Program-made: the position numbers and the translations under genes | The notes under the pieces: model-generated | Database searches by the model: none | Seen by the model: only the letters and a program-made list of their open reading frames with translations | What the model was told of the DNA's origin: nothing | Assembly (NCBI GenBank): GCA_036401055.1 | Contig: DASWWC010000070.1 | Location: 1-64,000, forward strand | DNA: 64,000 bases | DNA from: Pelomonas sp036401055 | GTDB lineage: Bacteria > Pseudomonadota > Gammaproteobacteria > Burkholderiales > Burkholderiaceae_C | Direction of reading: 5' to 3' | Shown here: in pieces, positions 25,995-34,589 of the stretch | Position numbering within the stretch: position 1 is the first letter of the stretch | Layout: each line of letters starts with the position of its first letter

Positions 25995-26930
25995 TTGCAA
26001 ACCCTCGAGCCGCTGATCGTCATCCTCGGTACCGGCGGCACCATCGCCGGCACGGCGCAAAGCGCCAGTGATGGCGTGGGCTATACGGCGGCCCAGTTGC
26101 GCGTTGACGACTTGTTGGCGGCCGTGCCGGCGCTCGTCGGACGCCGGCTGGAGGCGCACCAGGTGGCGCAGTTGGACAGCAAGGACATGGATTTCCAGAC
26201 CTGGCAGCAACTGGCATCGGCGGTGCAGCAGCAGCTGGACCGCGCCGAGGTGGCGGGGGTGGTGGTCACGCATGGCACCGACACGCTGGAGGAGACGGCG
26301 TACTTCCTGCACCGCGTGCTGGCGCCGGCCAAACCGGTGGTGCTGACGGCGGCCATGCGTCCGGCCACCGCGTTGGTGCCGGACGGCCCGCAGAACCTGT
26401 TTGATGCGGTGCAGGTGGCTGCGGCTCCGGGGGCGGCGGGCGTGGTCGTTGCGTTCGCGGGGCGGGTGCATGACGCGACGCAGGTGCGCAAGACGCACAG
26501 CTATCGCGTGGACGCCTTCGAGTCGACGGACGGTGCGCTGGTGGCGCGTGTGGAGGAGGGCGTCGTCAGGCTGCTGGGCGCCTGGCCGCAGGGAGAGGGC
26601 ATCGGGCTGGCGCGCATCGCGGCGCCTGTCGACGGATGGCCACGCGTGGACATCGTCTTGAACCATGCCGGCGCCGACGGGCGCGTCGTGCAGGCGCTGG
26701 TCGCCGCAGGCGTGGAGGGCATTGTCGCTGCCGGCACCGGCAACGGGACGCTGTCGACCCGTCTGGACGCGGCATTGCGCGAGGCCGAAATGCGGGGCGT
26801 TCGAGTCGTGCGCAGCACGCGCTGCGATGCGGGCCCGGTCATGGACATACCGGGCCTGCTGCCCAGCGCGGGAGCGCTGAGCCCGGTCAAGGCCAGGGTC
26901 CAGCTGCTGCTGGACCTGCTGGCCGGCTGA
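25995..26930 (+). CDS. L-asparaginase
   Basis: The 311-residue enzyme hydrolyses asparagine to aspartate and ammonia. The two active-site threonines are in GTGGTIAGT (T16) and VTHGTDTLEET (T92, with D96 beside it). The substrate-binding DSKDMD serine (S62) and RKTHSYRVDAF lysine are also present. No signal peptide is seen, so it is probably cytoplasmic despite type-II-like motifs. An upstream GTG at 25956 would place the start inside the SOS boxes. TTG 25995, eight bases after AGGA, gives the normal family start, and I prefer it. The divergent arrangement with lexA over shared LexA boxes suggests possible damage-linked control. Confidence 0.9.
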   Translation: MQTLEPLIVILGTGGTIAGTAQSASDGVGYTAAQLRVDDLLAAVPALVGRRLEAHQVAQLDSKDMDFQTWQQLASAVQQQLDRAEVAGVVVTHGTDTLEETAYFLHRVLAPAKPVVLTAAMRPATALVPDGPQNLFDAVQVAAAPGAAGVVVAFAGRVHDATQVRKTHSYRVDAFESTDGALVARVEEGVVRLLGAWPQGEGIGLARIAAPVDGWPRVDIVLNHAGADGRVVQALVAAGVEGIVAAGTGNGTLSTRLDAALREAEMRGVRVVRSTRCDAGPVMDIPGLLPSAGALSPVKARVQLLLDLLAG

Positions 26931-26936
26931 GCAAGG

Positions 26937-27371
26937 TCAGACGATGGTCAGCGTCACATCCACGTTGCCGCGGGTGGCGTTGGAGTAGGGGCAGACCTCG
27001 TGGGCGGTGGCGACCAGCGCTTCCAGCGCTGCGCGCTCCATGCCCGGGACCGAGATCTTCATGTCGACCTGGATGCCGAAGGCGCCGGGTTTGTTGGCGT
27101 GCGGACCGATGGCGACGTCGCTGGTGATGGACACCTCGGCCGGCAGAGCGATCTTCTGCTTGCCGGCGACGGCCTTCATCGCGCCGATGAAGCAGGCGCT
27201 GTAGCCGGCCGCGAACAGCTGCTCGGGATTGGTGCCGGGGCCGCCGGCGCCGCCCAGTTCCTTGGGCGTGGACAGGGCCAGATCCAGCACGCCGTCGGAC
27301 GACTTGGCGGTGCCGGCGCGGCCACCGGTGGCGGTGGCGGTGGCGGTGTAGAGGGCTTTCTCGATGGCCAT
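26937..27371 (-). CDS. ohr: organic hydroperoxide resistance protein (OsmC/Ohr family)
   Basis: Ohr (144 residues) is a thiol peroxidase that reduces organic hydroperoxides. The two redox cysteines are present, C60 in AAGYSACFIGAM and C127 in AHEVCPYSNATRGN, as are R18 and E50 of the active site. The ATG at 27371 is preceded by AAGGAG with a six-base spacer, so the longer open frame is not used. It follows the MarR-type gene by 35 bp on the same strand, which is the classical ohrR-ohr arrangement. Confidence 0.95.
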   Translation of the reverse strand: MAIEKALYTATATATGGRAGTAKSSDGVLDLALSTPKELGGAGGPGTNPEQLFAAGYSACFIGAMKAVAGKQKIALPAEVSITSDVAIGPHANKPGAFGIQVDMKISVPGMERAALEALVATAHEVCPYSNATRGNVDVTLTIV

Positions 27372-27406
27372 GGTGGGCTCCTTGGTGGGGTGGTGGGGAA
27401 ATCGAT

Positions 27407-27889
27407 TCACTCGCCGGCGGCTTGCAGGAAGCCGCTGCGCAGTTCGTGCAGGCGACGCGTCAGCGTCGTCAGTTCATCCAGGTCGCAGTTGCTGGCGCAG
27501 GCCAGGTGTCCAGGAATGTCCAGCGCCTGGGCGCGCAGCTTGCGGCCGGCCGGCGTCAAGAAGATGTCGACGCGGCGCTCGTCGTCCTGCGCGCGGCGGC
27601 GTTCCAGCAGGCCTTGCTGCTCCAGCCGCTTCAGCAGCGGTGTCAGCGTGCCGGAGTCCAGCGACAGGCACTGGCCCAACTGGCTGACGCTGAGGCCGTC
27701 CTGCTCCCACAGCACCAGCATCACGAGGTACTGCGGGTTGGTCAGGCCCAGCGGCGCCAGCAGCGGCTTGTACAGCTTGGTCATCGCCAGCGAGCTGCTG
27801 TAAAGCGCGAAGCACAGTTGGCGGTCCAGGTGCAGCCACTGCGCGCGCGGGTCGGCGGCGTGGTTCGTGGCGGTCTTGCTGCGTGGCAT
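27407..27889 (-). CDS. ohrR: MarR-family organic peroxide sensor OhrR
   Basis: The 160-residue regulator has the MarR winged helix (LTNPQYLVMLVLWEQDGLSVSQLGQCLSLDSGTLTPLLKRLEQQGLLERRR) and the OhrR signature near its N terminus, LDRQLCFALYSSS, with reactive C26 and tyrosines Y30 and Y40. Oxidation of that cysteine by organic peroxides releases DNA and induces ohr. Additional cysteines in HLACASNCDL could form the disulfide seen in two-cysteine OhrR proteins. Start MPRSKT is preferred over the longer frame. A GCAATTTAATTGC dyad lies just upstream. The ohr gene follows. Confidence 0.92.
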   Translation of the reverse strand: MPRSKTATNHAADPRAQWLHLDRQLCFALYSSSLAMTKLYKPLLAPLGLTNPQYLVMLVLWEQDGLSVSQLGQCLSLDSGTLTPLLKRLEQQGLLERRRAQDDERRVDIFLTPAGRKLRAQALDIPGHLACASNCDLDELTTLTRRLHELRSGFLQAAGE

Positions 27890-27906
27890 GGGGATTAATG
27901 TAGGTG

Positions 27907-27919
27907 GCAATTTAATTGC
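27907..27919. promoter_or_regulatory. candidate OhrR operator
   Basis: GCAATTTAATTGC is a perfect 6+1+6 dyad centred 24 bp upstream of the ohrR start. It is AT-rich in otherwise GC-rich DNA and resembles the AATT-containing OhrR boxes described for other bacteria. It probably mediates autorepression of ohrR-ohr. Confidence 0.55.
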
Positions 27920-28010
27920 ACACAATCAAAAAGGTATTTTTGGCGACACGGGACGGTAGGGCGATCTGCGAGGATGCGCGACCCCCAACAAAGCAAGACG
28001 AGGAGAGGCA

Positions 28011-28373
28011 ATGCTGATCGTGGCGACCGTGCTGGCGGCCCTGGTGGCCCTGCTGCACCTGTACATCCTGGTGCTGGAGATGTTCTTCTGGACCAAGCCG
28101 CTGGGCCGCAAGGCCTTCGGACTGAAGGCGGACTTCGCCGAGCAGAGCAAGGCGCTGGCCGCCAACCAGGGGCTCTACAACGGCTTCCTGGCGGCCGGCC
28201 TGATCTACGGGCTGATGCTGGGCACCGCGGGCGCCGGCAAGCCGTGGCTGGTGTTCTTCCTGGGCTGCGTGGTCGTGGCCGGGGTGTTCGGCGCGGCGAC
28301 GGCGTCCAAGAAGATCCTGTTCGTGCAGGCGCTGCCGGGCGCCATCGCGCTGGCGGCCGTGCTCGCCGCCTGA
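28011..28373 (+). CDS. DUF1304 small integral membrane protein
   Basis: The 120-residue protein is nearly all hydrophobic, with four predicted membrane helices (residues about 1-25, 52-71, 76-97 and 101-120). It matches the DUF1304 pattern: LLHLYILVLEMFFWTKPLGRKAFGL, then QSKALAANQGLYNGFLAAGLIYG. The family is often found near peroxide- or stress-related genes, but its function is unknown. It lies divergent from ohrR across a 121-bp gap and ends 19 bp from the convergent ABC-F gene. Confidence 0.85.
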   Translation: MLIVATVLAALVALLHLYILVLEMFFWTKPLGRKAFGLKADFAEQSKALAANQGLYNGFLAAGLIYGLMLGTAGAGKPWLVFFLGCVVVAGVFGAATASKKILFVQALPGAIALAAVLAA

Positions 28374-28392
28374 CGCGGCGAACGGGCCGCGG

Positions 28393-30351
28393 TCAGGCGG
28401 CGGTCATCGCCTCGATCTGCTCGCCCAGCTCGAGCCAGCGTAGCTCGTCGGCTTCGAGCTGGTCGTGAATCGCCTTCAGGCGCTTGCCCATCTCGGCGAT
28501 GGCCGACGCGGCAGCCCCGTCGGCGAGTTGGGCCTCGATCTCCGAGCGCTCCGTGGCCAGGGCGTGCATGCGCTTGTCGATGGTCTCCATCTCCTTGCGC
28601 AGCGGCCGGGTCTGCTCGGCCAGCTTGGCGCGTGCCTGGCCTGAGGCCTTGCGGTCTTCACGGGGCGCCGGTGTGGGCGCAGGTGCCGCCGCTGCTACCG
28701 GGGCGGGCGAGGGCGCAGGTGCCGATGAAGCTTTCTTGGCCGCACGCGCCGCTTCCTTGCTCTGCTCCAGCAGCCAGCGCTGATAGTCGTCCAGGTCGCC
28801 GTCGAAGGGCTTGACGACGCCGTCGGCCACCAGCCAGAACTCGTCGCAGACCTCGCGCAGCAGCGCGCGGTCGTGGCTGACCAGCATGACCGTGCCTTCG
28901 AACTCGTTCAGCGCCATGGAGAGCGCCTCGCGGGTGTTCAGGTCCAGGTGGTTGGTGGGTTCGTCCAGCAGCAGCAAATTTGGCCGCTGCCACACCAGCA
29001 TGGCCAGCACCAGGCGCGCCTTCTCGCCACCGCTGAGGCTGCCCACGGCCTGGTTGACCATGTCGCCGGTGAAGCGGAACTGACCGAGGAAGTCGCGCAG
29101 TTCCTGCTCGCGGCCTTGCGGGCCGACCTCACGGGCGAGGCGCACCATGTGCTCCAGCGCGCCTTCGTCCAGGCGCAGCACGTCCAGTTCCTGCTGGGCG
29201 AAGTAGCCGATGGACAGGCCCTTGCCCTCGGTCAGCTTGCCGGCCATGGGCGCCTGCGCGCGGGCGATGGTCTTGACCAGCGTGGACTTGCCCTGGCCGT
29301 TGGCGCCCAGGATGCCGATGCGCTGGCCGGCGAGGACCGAGCGGTCCACGCCGCGCACGATGATCTTGTCGCCCTCGTCCGTGCGGTAGCCGGCCGACAG
29401 GTCGTCGAACATCAGCATCGGGTTGGGCAGGTTCAGCGGCTCGCGGAACTCGAAGTTGAAGTCGGCGGACGCCAGCACCGGCGCGAGCTTTTCCATGCGC
29501 TCCAGCGCCTTCACGCGGCTTTGCGCCTGCTTGGCCTTGCTGGCCTTGGCCTTGAAGCGGTCGATGAACTTCTGCAGGTGGGCCACGCGGTCCTGCTGCT
29601 TCGCATAGGCGGCTTGCTGCAGCACCATGCGCTCGGCGCGCTGGGTCTCGAAGCTGGTGTAGTTGCCGCCGTAGCGCACCAGCTTGCCTTCGTCCAGATG
29701 CAGCGTGACCTTGGTGATCGCGTCCAGGAACTCGCGGTCATGGCTGATGATGATCAGCGTGCCGTCGTAGCGTTGCAGCCAGGCTTCCAGCCACACCAGC
29801 GCGTCCAGGTCCAGGTGGTTGGTGGGCTCGTCCAGCAGCATCAGCTCGGCCGGGCACATCAGCGCGCGGGCCAGTTGCAGACGCATGCGCCAGCCGCCGG
29901 AGAAGCTGTTGACGGGCGCGTCCAGCTGTTCGGTCCTGAAGCCCAGGCCCATCAGCAGCGCCTGCGCGCGGGCTCGGGCATCGAAGGCGCCGGCATCGGC
30001 CAGCGCGGCATGCGCATCGGCCATCGCGTGGCCGTCTTCGGCGGCTTCGGCCTCGGCCAGCGCGAGGCGCGCGGCCACCAGCGGCAGGTCGCCCTGCAGC
30101 ACAAAGTCGGTCGCGCCGTCCTCCGTTTCGGGCATGTCCTGGGCGACCTCGGAACGGCGCCAGTGCTTGGGCACCTCGACCTCGCCCTTGTCGTTACCCA
30201 GGCGGTTGGTCAGCAGCGCGAACAGGCTGGACTTGCCGGCGCCGTTGCGGCCCACGAGGCCGATCTTTTCACCGGGTTGCAGCGTGGCGGACGCGTCGTC
30301 CAGCACCACCTTCACGCCGCGGCGCAGCGTGATGTTGCGAAGGGTAATCAC
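28393..30351 (-). CDS. ABC-F family ATPase (YheS/Uup-like)
   Basis: The 652-residue protein has two ABC domains and no membrane segment, as in ribosome-associated ABC-F proteins. Walker A motifs are GRNGAGKSS (residues 34-42) and GANGQGKST. The signature motifs are SGGWRMRLQLARAL and LSGGEKARLVLAML, and LLLDEPTNHLDL occurs twice. A linker (P-site tRNA interaction motif region) lies between the domains. A C-terminal Ala/Pro-rich stretch plus coiled coil (LAEQTRPLRKEMETIDKRMHALATERSEIEAQL) follows. The GTG start at 30351 overlaps the prmB stop (GTGA) and replaces a longer frame that reads into prmB. Expected role: resolving stalled ribosomes. Confidence 0.93.
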   Translation of the reverse strand: MITLRNITLRRGVKVVLDDASATLQPGEKIGLVGRNGAGKSSLFALLTNRLGNDKGEVEVPKHWRRSEVAQDMPETEDGATDFVLQGDLPLVAARLALAEAEAAEDGHAMADAHAALADAGAFDARARAQALLMGLGFRTEQLDAPVNSFSGGWRMRLQLARALMCPAELMLLDEPTNHLDLDALVWLEAWLQRYDGTLIIISHDREFLDAITKVTLHLDEGKLVRYGGNYTSFETQRAERMVLQQAAYAKQQDRVAHLQKFIDRFKAKASKAKQAQSRVKALERMEKLAPVLASADFNFEFREPLNLPNPMLMFDDLSAGYRTDEGDKIIVRGVDRSVLAGQRIGILGANGQGKSTLVKTIARAQAPMAGKLTEGKGLSIGYFAQQELDVLRLDEGALEHMVRLAREVGPQGREQELRDFLGQFRFTGDMVNQAVGSLSGGEKARLVLAMLVWQRPNLLLLDEPTNHLDLNTREALSMALNEFEGTVMLVSHDRALLREVCDEFWLVADGVVKPFDGDLDDYQRWLLEQSKEAARAAKKASSAPAPSPAPVAAAAPAPTPAPREDRKASGQARAKLAEQTRPLRKEMETIDKRMHALATERSEIEAQLADGAAASAIAEMGKRLKAIHDQLEADELRWLELGEQIEAMTAA

Positions 30352-31208
30352 AGCAAATTCTCTTTCGTCACCAGCAGCACCTGGTCGGCGCCCGATGAGG
30401 TTTCCATCCACACGACTTCGAGGTTCGGGAAGGCGGCTTCAAAGTGTTTGCGCTCGTTGCCGATCTCCAGCACCAGCACGCCGTCGTCGTTCAACACGGC
30501 AGGTGCCGCGCGCAGCAGCTCGCGGATGAAGTCCATGCCGTCGCTGCCGCCGGCCAGCGCCAGTTCGGGCTCGGCCAGGTACTCGGCGGGCAGGGCGGCC
30601 ATGCTCTGGCTGTTGACGTAGGGCGGGTTGCAGAGGATCAGGTCGTAGCTGCCTTCGGCGCCCTTCAAGCCATCGCCTTGCAGCAGCCGCACGCGCAGCG
30701 CCAGGTTGTGGCGTTCGACGTTGAGCTTGGCCACCGCCAGCGCGTTGGTGTCGATGTCCAGCGCGTCGACCTCCACATCGGGCCAGGCCATCGCGGCCAG
30801 CACGGCCAGGCTGCCGTTGCCGGTGCACAGGTCCAGCACGCGGCGGCTGTCGGGGTGCAGCCAGGGGTCGATGCTGGCGTCGGCGATCAGCTCGGCGATG
30901 AAGCTGCGCGGCACGATGGCGCGCTCGTCGATGCTGAAGGGCACGCCCTGCAGCCAGGCCTCGCCGGTCAGGTAGGCGGCCGGCTTGCGGGTGGCGATGC
31001 GCTCGTCGATCAGCGCGGTGATGGCAGCGAGTTCCGCGGCGGTCAGCTCGCGCTCCTCGTGCTCGTCCAGCGCATCCAGCGGGATGCCCAGGCGCCACAG
31101 CGCCAGCCACATGGCCTCGTCGAACGCGTTCGTCGTGCCATGGCCAAAAAACAAGCCCGCCTGGGCGAGGCGGGCGGCTTGGGTATCGATGCAGTCAATC
31201 AGCTTCAA
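30348..31208 (-). CDS. prmB: ribosomal protein L3 glutamine N5-methyltransferase
   Basis: PrmB (286 residues) methylates a glutamine of ribosomal protein uL3. The SAM-binding motif is VLDLCTGNGSL (residues 125-135) and the catalytic NPPY motif is at 194-197 (LILCNPPYVNSQSMAALPAEYLAEPELAL). The N-terminal helical domain matches the PrmB rather than PrmC pattern, with FGHGTTNAFDEAMWL. It starts with TTG overlapping the upstream pilU stop (TTGA) and overlaps the ABC-F gene downstream, so all three are translationally linked. In several relatives dapE lies before prmB; here no room remains for it. Confidence 0.95.
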   Translation of the reverse strand: MKLIDCIDTQAARLAQAGLFFGHGTTNAFDEAMWLALWRLGIPLDALDEHEERELTAAELAAITALIDERIATRKPAAYLTGEAWLQGVPFSIDERAIVPRSFIAELIADASIDPWLHPDSRRVLDLCTGNGSLAVLAAMAWPDVEVDALDIDTNALAVAKLNVERHNLALRVRLLQGDGLKGAEGSYDLILCNPPYVNSQSMAALPAEYLAEPELALAGGSDGMDFIRELLRAAPAVLNDDGVLVLEIGNERKHFEAAFPNLEVVWMETSSGADQVLLVTKENLL

Positions 31209-32362
31209 GTGCCGCGGACGTCCAGGGTGATTTCGGTGAAGCTGGCTTCATCGCCAGCCTTTTCTTCCTTGCGGGGCGCGTTCGTGAGACGGGCGCCGGG
31301 CGCCTCGTTCTGCAGCCGCCACAGCAGGTTGGTGGGCGAGTCGGCGAAGGCCAGGCCTTCCTCGCGGGTGATGGTGCCGTCGGTGATGAGCTTGGCGAAG
31401 TGTTCTTCGTAGGTCTGCGAGCCCTCGGCGATGGACTTCTCCATCGCCTCCTTCACGCCGGCAAAGTCGCCGTTCTCGATCAGCTCGGCCGTCAGCTTGG
31501 TGTTGAACAGGATCTCGACCACCGGCACGCGGCCGCCGGCCGTCGCGCGCACCAGGCGCTGCGACACGATGGCCTTCAGGCCCGCGGCCAGGTCGTTCAG
31601 CAGCGCCGGGCGGGACTCGGGCGTGTAGAACGACAGGATGCGGTTCAGTGCGTGGTAGGTGTTGTTGCCGTGCAGCGTGGCCAGCACCAGGTGACCGGAC
31701 AGCGCGTAGCTGATGGCCGCCGTCATCGTTTCGCGGTCGCGGATTTCGCCGATCAGGATGCAATCGGGGGCCTGGCGCAGCGCGTTCTTCAACGCGATCT
31801 GCAGCGAGGCTGTGTCGCGGCCGATCTCGCGCTGGTTGACGACCGAGCGCTTGTTGCTGAACAAATACTCGATCGGGTCCTCGATGGTGAGGATGTGCCC
31901 GGTCATGGTCTGGTTGCGCAGCTCCAGCATGGAGGCGAGCGTGGTGCTCTTGCCGGTGCCGGTGGCGCCCACCATCAGGATGAGCCCGCGCTTCTCCTTG
32001 ACCATCTGGCCCAGGATGGGCGGCAGGGCCAGCGACTCCATCGTCGGGATGTTGTGCGGGATGTGGCGGAACACGCCCGCAATGGACCCGCGCTGGCGGA
32101 AGCCCGAGAGGCGGAAGCTGCCCACGCCGCTGACCGACACGGCCATGTTCAGCTCGCCGGAGTTGTCCAGCTCGGCAAGGCTGGCGGGGTCGATGACCTC
32201 GGAGATCAGCTGACGTGGTTGCGGCGGGGTCAGGAGCTGGTCCGACAACTGCACGGTCTGCCCGTTGATGCGGATCAGCACCGGCATGTTGGCCGACAGA
32301 TAGCAGTCCGAAGCACCCTTGTCGGCCATCAGCCGCAGGATGCGCTCCATGTTTCCTGACAT
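31205..32362 (-). CDS. pilU: PilT/PilU-type pilus retraction ATPase
   Basis: This 385-residue hexameric ATPase belongs to the type IV pilus retraction group. Walker A is GATGTGKST (132-140). The Asp box is LTIEDPIEYLF, Walker B is DCILIGEIRDRETM, and the His box is GHLVLATLHGNNTYHALNRI. The C-terminal extension beyond the core is typical of PilU rather than PilT, and the start MSGNMERILRLMADKGASDCYLS also fits PilU. AAGGGG precedes the ATG at a five-base spacing. It sits in a biosynthetic operon without other pilus genes, a placement seen in related bacteria. Confidence 0.88.
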   Translation of the reverse strand: MSGNMERILRLMADKGASDCYLSANMPVLIRINGQTVQLSDQLLTPPQPRQLISEVIDPASLAELDNSGELNMAVSVSGVGSFRLSGFRQRGSIAGVFRHIPHNIPTMESLALPPILGQMVKEKRGLILMVGATGTGKSTTLASMLELRNQTMTGHILTIEDPIEYLFSNKRSVVNQREIGRDTASLQIALKNALRQAPDCILIGEIRDRETMTAAISYALSGHLVLATLHGNNTYHALNRILSFYTPESRPALLNDLAAGLKAIVSQRLVRATAGGRVPVVEILFNTKLTAELIENGDFAGVKEAMEKSIAEGSQTYEEHFAKLITDGTITREEGLAFADSPTNLLWRLQNEAPGARLTNAPRKEEKAGDEASFTEITLDVRGT

Positions 32363-32383
32363 CAGAGCCCCTTGTCAGTCGAG

Positions 32384-32440
32384 TACGCCTGCCGATCCCC
32401 CGAGGGGATCCGGGCCGGCTTTGGAGCGGCCCGGCGCTCG
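32384..32440. repeat. 57-bp intergenic palindromic repeat, copy 1
   Basis: This element lies between dapD and pilU and matches the element at 34523-34579 in 51 of 57 positions by my count. It contains two dyads: ATCCCC-C-GAGGGGAT, and CCGGGCCG...CGGCCCGG with a loop of about nine bases. Both would fold in RNA or DNA. It has the look of a REP-type element spread through intergenic spaces. Confidence 0.8.
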
Positions 32441-32472
32441 GCCCGGTGGGGGCGGCAAGACGTATGCATGGT

Positions 32473-33297
32473 TTACGCGCGCAGCAGTTCGTTGATGCTG
32501 GTCTTGGAGCGCGTCTGCGCGTCGACCCGCTTCACGATGATGGCCGCGTACAGCGAGTAGCGACCGCCATCCTTGGGCAGCGAGCCGGAGATGACGACGG
32601 AGCCGGCCGGCACGCGGCCGTAGCTGACGGTGTCGGTCGCGCGGTCGTAGATGGGCGTGCTCTGGCCGATGTAGACGCCCATCGAAATCACCGAGTTCTC
32701 CTCGACGATGACGCCTTCGACGACCTCGGAGCGGGCGCCGATGAAGCAGTTGTCCTCGATGATGGTCGGGTTGGCCTGCAGCGGCTCCAGCACGCCGCCG
32801 ATGCCCACGCCGCCGGACAGGTGCACGTTCTTGCCGATCTGCGCGCAGGAGCCGACCGTGGCCCAGGTGTCCACCATCGCGCCTTCGTCGACGTAGGCGC
32901 CGATGTTCACGTAGCTGGGCATCAGCACCACGTTCTTGGCCTGGAAGCTGCCGCGGCGGGCCACGGCCGGCGGCACGACGCGAACGCCGGTGGCGCGCAG
33001 CTCGGCTTCGCTCATGCCGGCGAACTTGGTGGGCACCTTGTCGAAGAAGGTCAGGTCCTTGTCGCCCATCAGGCGGTTGTCGTTCAGGCGGAACGACAGC
33101 AGCACGGCCTTCTTGATCCACTGGTGCACGTTCCACTGGCCCACGCCTTCACGGGTGGCCACGCGCAGGCGGCCGGCGTCCAGCTCGGCGATGACGTGGT
33201 CGACGGCCTGGCGCACCTCCGGGGCATTGACGGGATCCAGGGACGTGCGGTTGTCCCAGGCGAGGTCGATCGTGCTTTGCAGTTCGGCGGTGTTCAT
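32473..33297 (-). CDS. dapD: 2,3,4,5-tetrahydropyridine-2,6-dicarboxylate N-succinyltransferase
   Basis: DapD (274 residues, same as the E. coli enzyme) transfers succinyl from succinyl-CoA in the lysine/meso-diaminopimelate pathway. The left-handed beta-helix of hexapeptide repeats is visible in VVLMPSYVNIGAYVDEGAMVDTWATVGSCAQIGKNVHLSGGVGIGGVLEP. The N-terminal helical part has WNVHQWIKKAVLLSFR. The start is MNTAELQSTIDLAW at 33297; the frame runs 18 codons further up but overlaps nothing conserved. It lies 10 bp after dapC, its pathway partner, on the same strand. Confidence 0.96.
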   Translation of the reverse strand: MNTAELQSTIDLAWDNRTSLDPVNAPEVRQAVDHVIAELDAGRLRVATREGVGQWNVHQWIKKAVLLSFRLNDNRLMGDKDLTFFDKVPTKFAGMSEAELRATGVRVVPPAVARRGSFQAKNVVLMPSYVNIGAYVDEGAMVDTWATVGSCAQIGKNVHLSGGVGIGGVLEPLQANPTIIEDNCFIGARSEVVEGVIVEENSVISMGVYIGQSTPIYDRATDTVSYGRVPAGSVVISGSLPKDGGRYSLYAAIIVKRVDAQTRSKTSINELLRA

Positions 33298-33307
33298 GAG
33301 CGGGAGG

Positions 33308-34501
33308 TCAGCGAGATTTCGTGAAGGAGACGATGCGGTGGGCGGCTTCAAGGCATTCGGCCTCGTCGGCCACCAGCGCCAGGCGGATGCGGCCGGCGCC
33401 GGGGTTGCTGCCCTGGGCCTCGCGGGCCAGCAGGCTGCCCGGCAGGACCACCAGATTGTATTGAGCGAGCAGGTCCTGGGCGAAGGCGATGTCGTCGCCT
33501 CCGGGGACGGCGGCCCACAGGTAGAAGCCGGCGTCGGGCAGGGCGACGTCCAGCACGTCGGCCAGCAGCGGCGTGACGGCCGCGAACTTCTCGCGGTAGC
33601 GTGCCCGGTTGTCGACGACGTGGGCCTCGTCGCCCCAGGCTGCGATGCTGGCGGCTTGCACCAGCGGGCTCATCGCACTGCCGTGATAGGTGCGGTAGAG
33701 CAGGAACTTCTTCAGCAGCGCGGCGTCGCCGGCCACGAAGCCGGAGCGCAGGCCCGGCACGTTGGAGCGCTTGGACAGCGACGTGAATGCAATCAGGTTC
33801 CTGAAGTCGTTGCGGCCCAGCTTGGCCGCGGCCTCCAGGCCGCCCAGCGGCGCCTCGTCGCGGAAATAGATCTCGGAGTAGCACTCGTCCGATGCGATGA
33901 CGAAGCCATGCCGGTCGCTCAGTTCGAACAGCGCCCGCCATTCATCCAACGGCATCACTGCGCCGCTGGGGTTGCCCGGCGAGCAGACGTAGAGCAGTTG
34001 CGTGTTTGACCAGGTCGCGTCGTCGATCTGGCGCCAGTCCACCGCGAAGTTGCGCGCCGGGTCGGAGTTGGCGTAGGCCACCCGGGCGCCGGCCAGCAGC
34101 GCCGCGCCTTCGTAGATTTGGTAGAACGGGTTGGGGCAGACGACCGTGGCGCCGGCGCGACTGCCGTCCACCACCGTCTGCGCGATGGCGAACAGCGCCT
34201 CGCGCGAGCCGTTGACCGGCAGCACCTGCGTGGCCGGGTTCAGCTTCAGGCCATAGCGGCGATCAATCCAGCCGGCGATGGCTTCGCGCAGTGCGACCGT
34301 GCCGCCGGTGGCTGGGTAACCGGCCAGTTGCGGCATCGCGTCCTGGATGGCCTGCGCGATGAAGGCCGGTGCCGGGTGGCGGGGCTCGCCGATGCCCAGG
34401 GAGATGGGCGCGAAGTCGGCGTTGGGCTTGATGTGGGCCGTCAGCTCACGCAGGCGCTCAAACGGGTAGGGATGCAGGCGGTCCAGCAGCGGATTGGTCA
34501 T
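33308..34501 (-). CDS. dapC: succinyldiaminopimelate transaminase
   Basis: This 397-residue class I/II PLP aminotransferase converts N-succinyl-2-amino-6-oxopimelate to N-succinyl-LL-diaminopimelate. The N-terminal pattern LHPYPFERLRELTAHIKP is characteristic of beta-proteobacterial DapC. The PLP lysine is in FTSLSKRSNVPGLRSGF. The conserved asparagine is in CSPGNPSGAVMP, and the distal arginine is in GRIRLALV. The position directly before dapD confirms the pathway. A copy of the intergenic repeat lies upstream, between it and queF. Confidence 0.93.
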   Translation of the reverse strand: MTNPLLDRLHPYPFERLRELTAHIKPNADFAPISLGIGEPRHPAPAFIAQAIQDAMPQLAGYPATGGTVALREAIAGWIDRRYGLKLNPATQVLPVNGSREALFAIAQTVVDGSRAGATVVCPNPFYQIYEGAALLAGARVAYANSDPARNFAVDWRQIDDATWSNTQLLYVCSPGNPSGAVMPLDEWRALFELSDRHGFVIASDECYSEIYFRDEAPLGGLEAAAKLGRNDFRNLIAFTSLSKRSNVPGLRSGFVAGDAALLKKFLLYRTYHGSAMSPLVQAASIAAWGDEAHVVDNRARYREKFAAVTPLLADVLDVALPDAGFYLWAAVPGGDDIAFAQDLLAQYNLVVLPGSLLAREAQGSNPGAGRIRLALVADEAECLEAAHRIVSFTKSR

Positions 34502-34522
34502 GCCTGCCCCTCTTCAGTGGTG

Positions 34523-34579
34523 TACCGCTGCCGATCCCCCGAGGGGATGCGTGCCGGCTTGGTAGCGGCCCGGCGCTCG
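34523..34579. repeat. 57-bp intergenic palindromic repeat, copy 2
   Basis: Second copy of the element found at 32384-32440, in the same orientation, here between queF and dapC. The GCCGATCCCCCGAGGGGAT part is identical in both copies. The second stem is slightly less perfect (GCCGGCTTGGTAGCGGC). Confidence 0.8.
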
Positions 34580-34589
34580 TCACGCAAAG

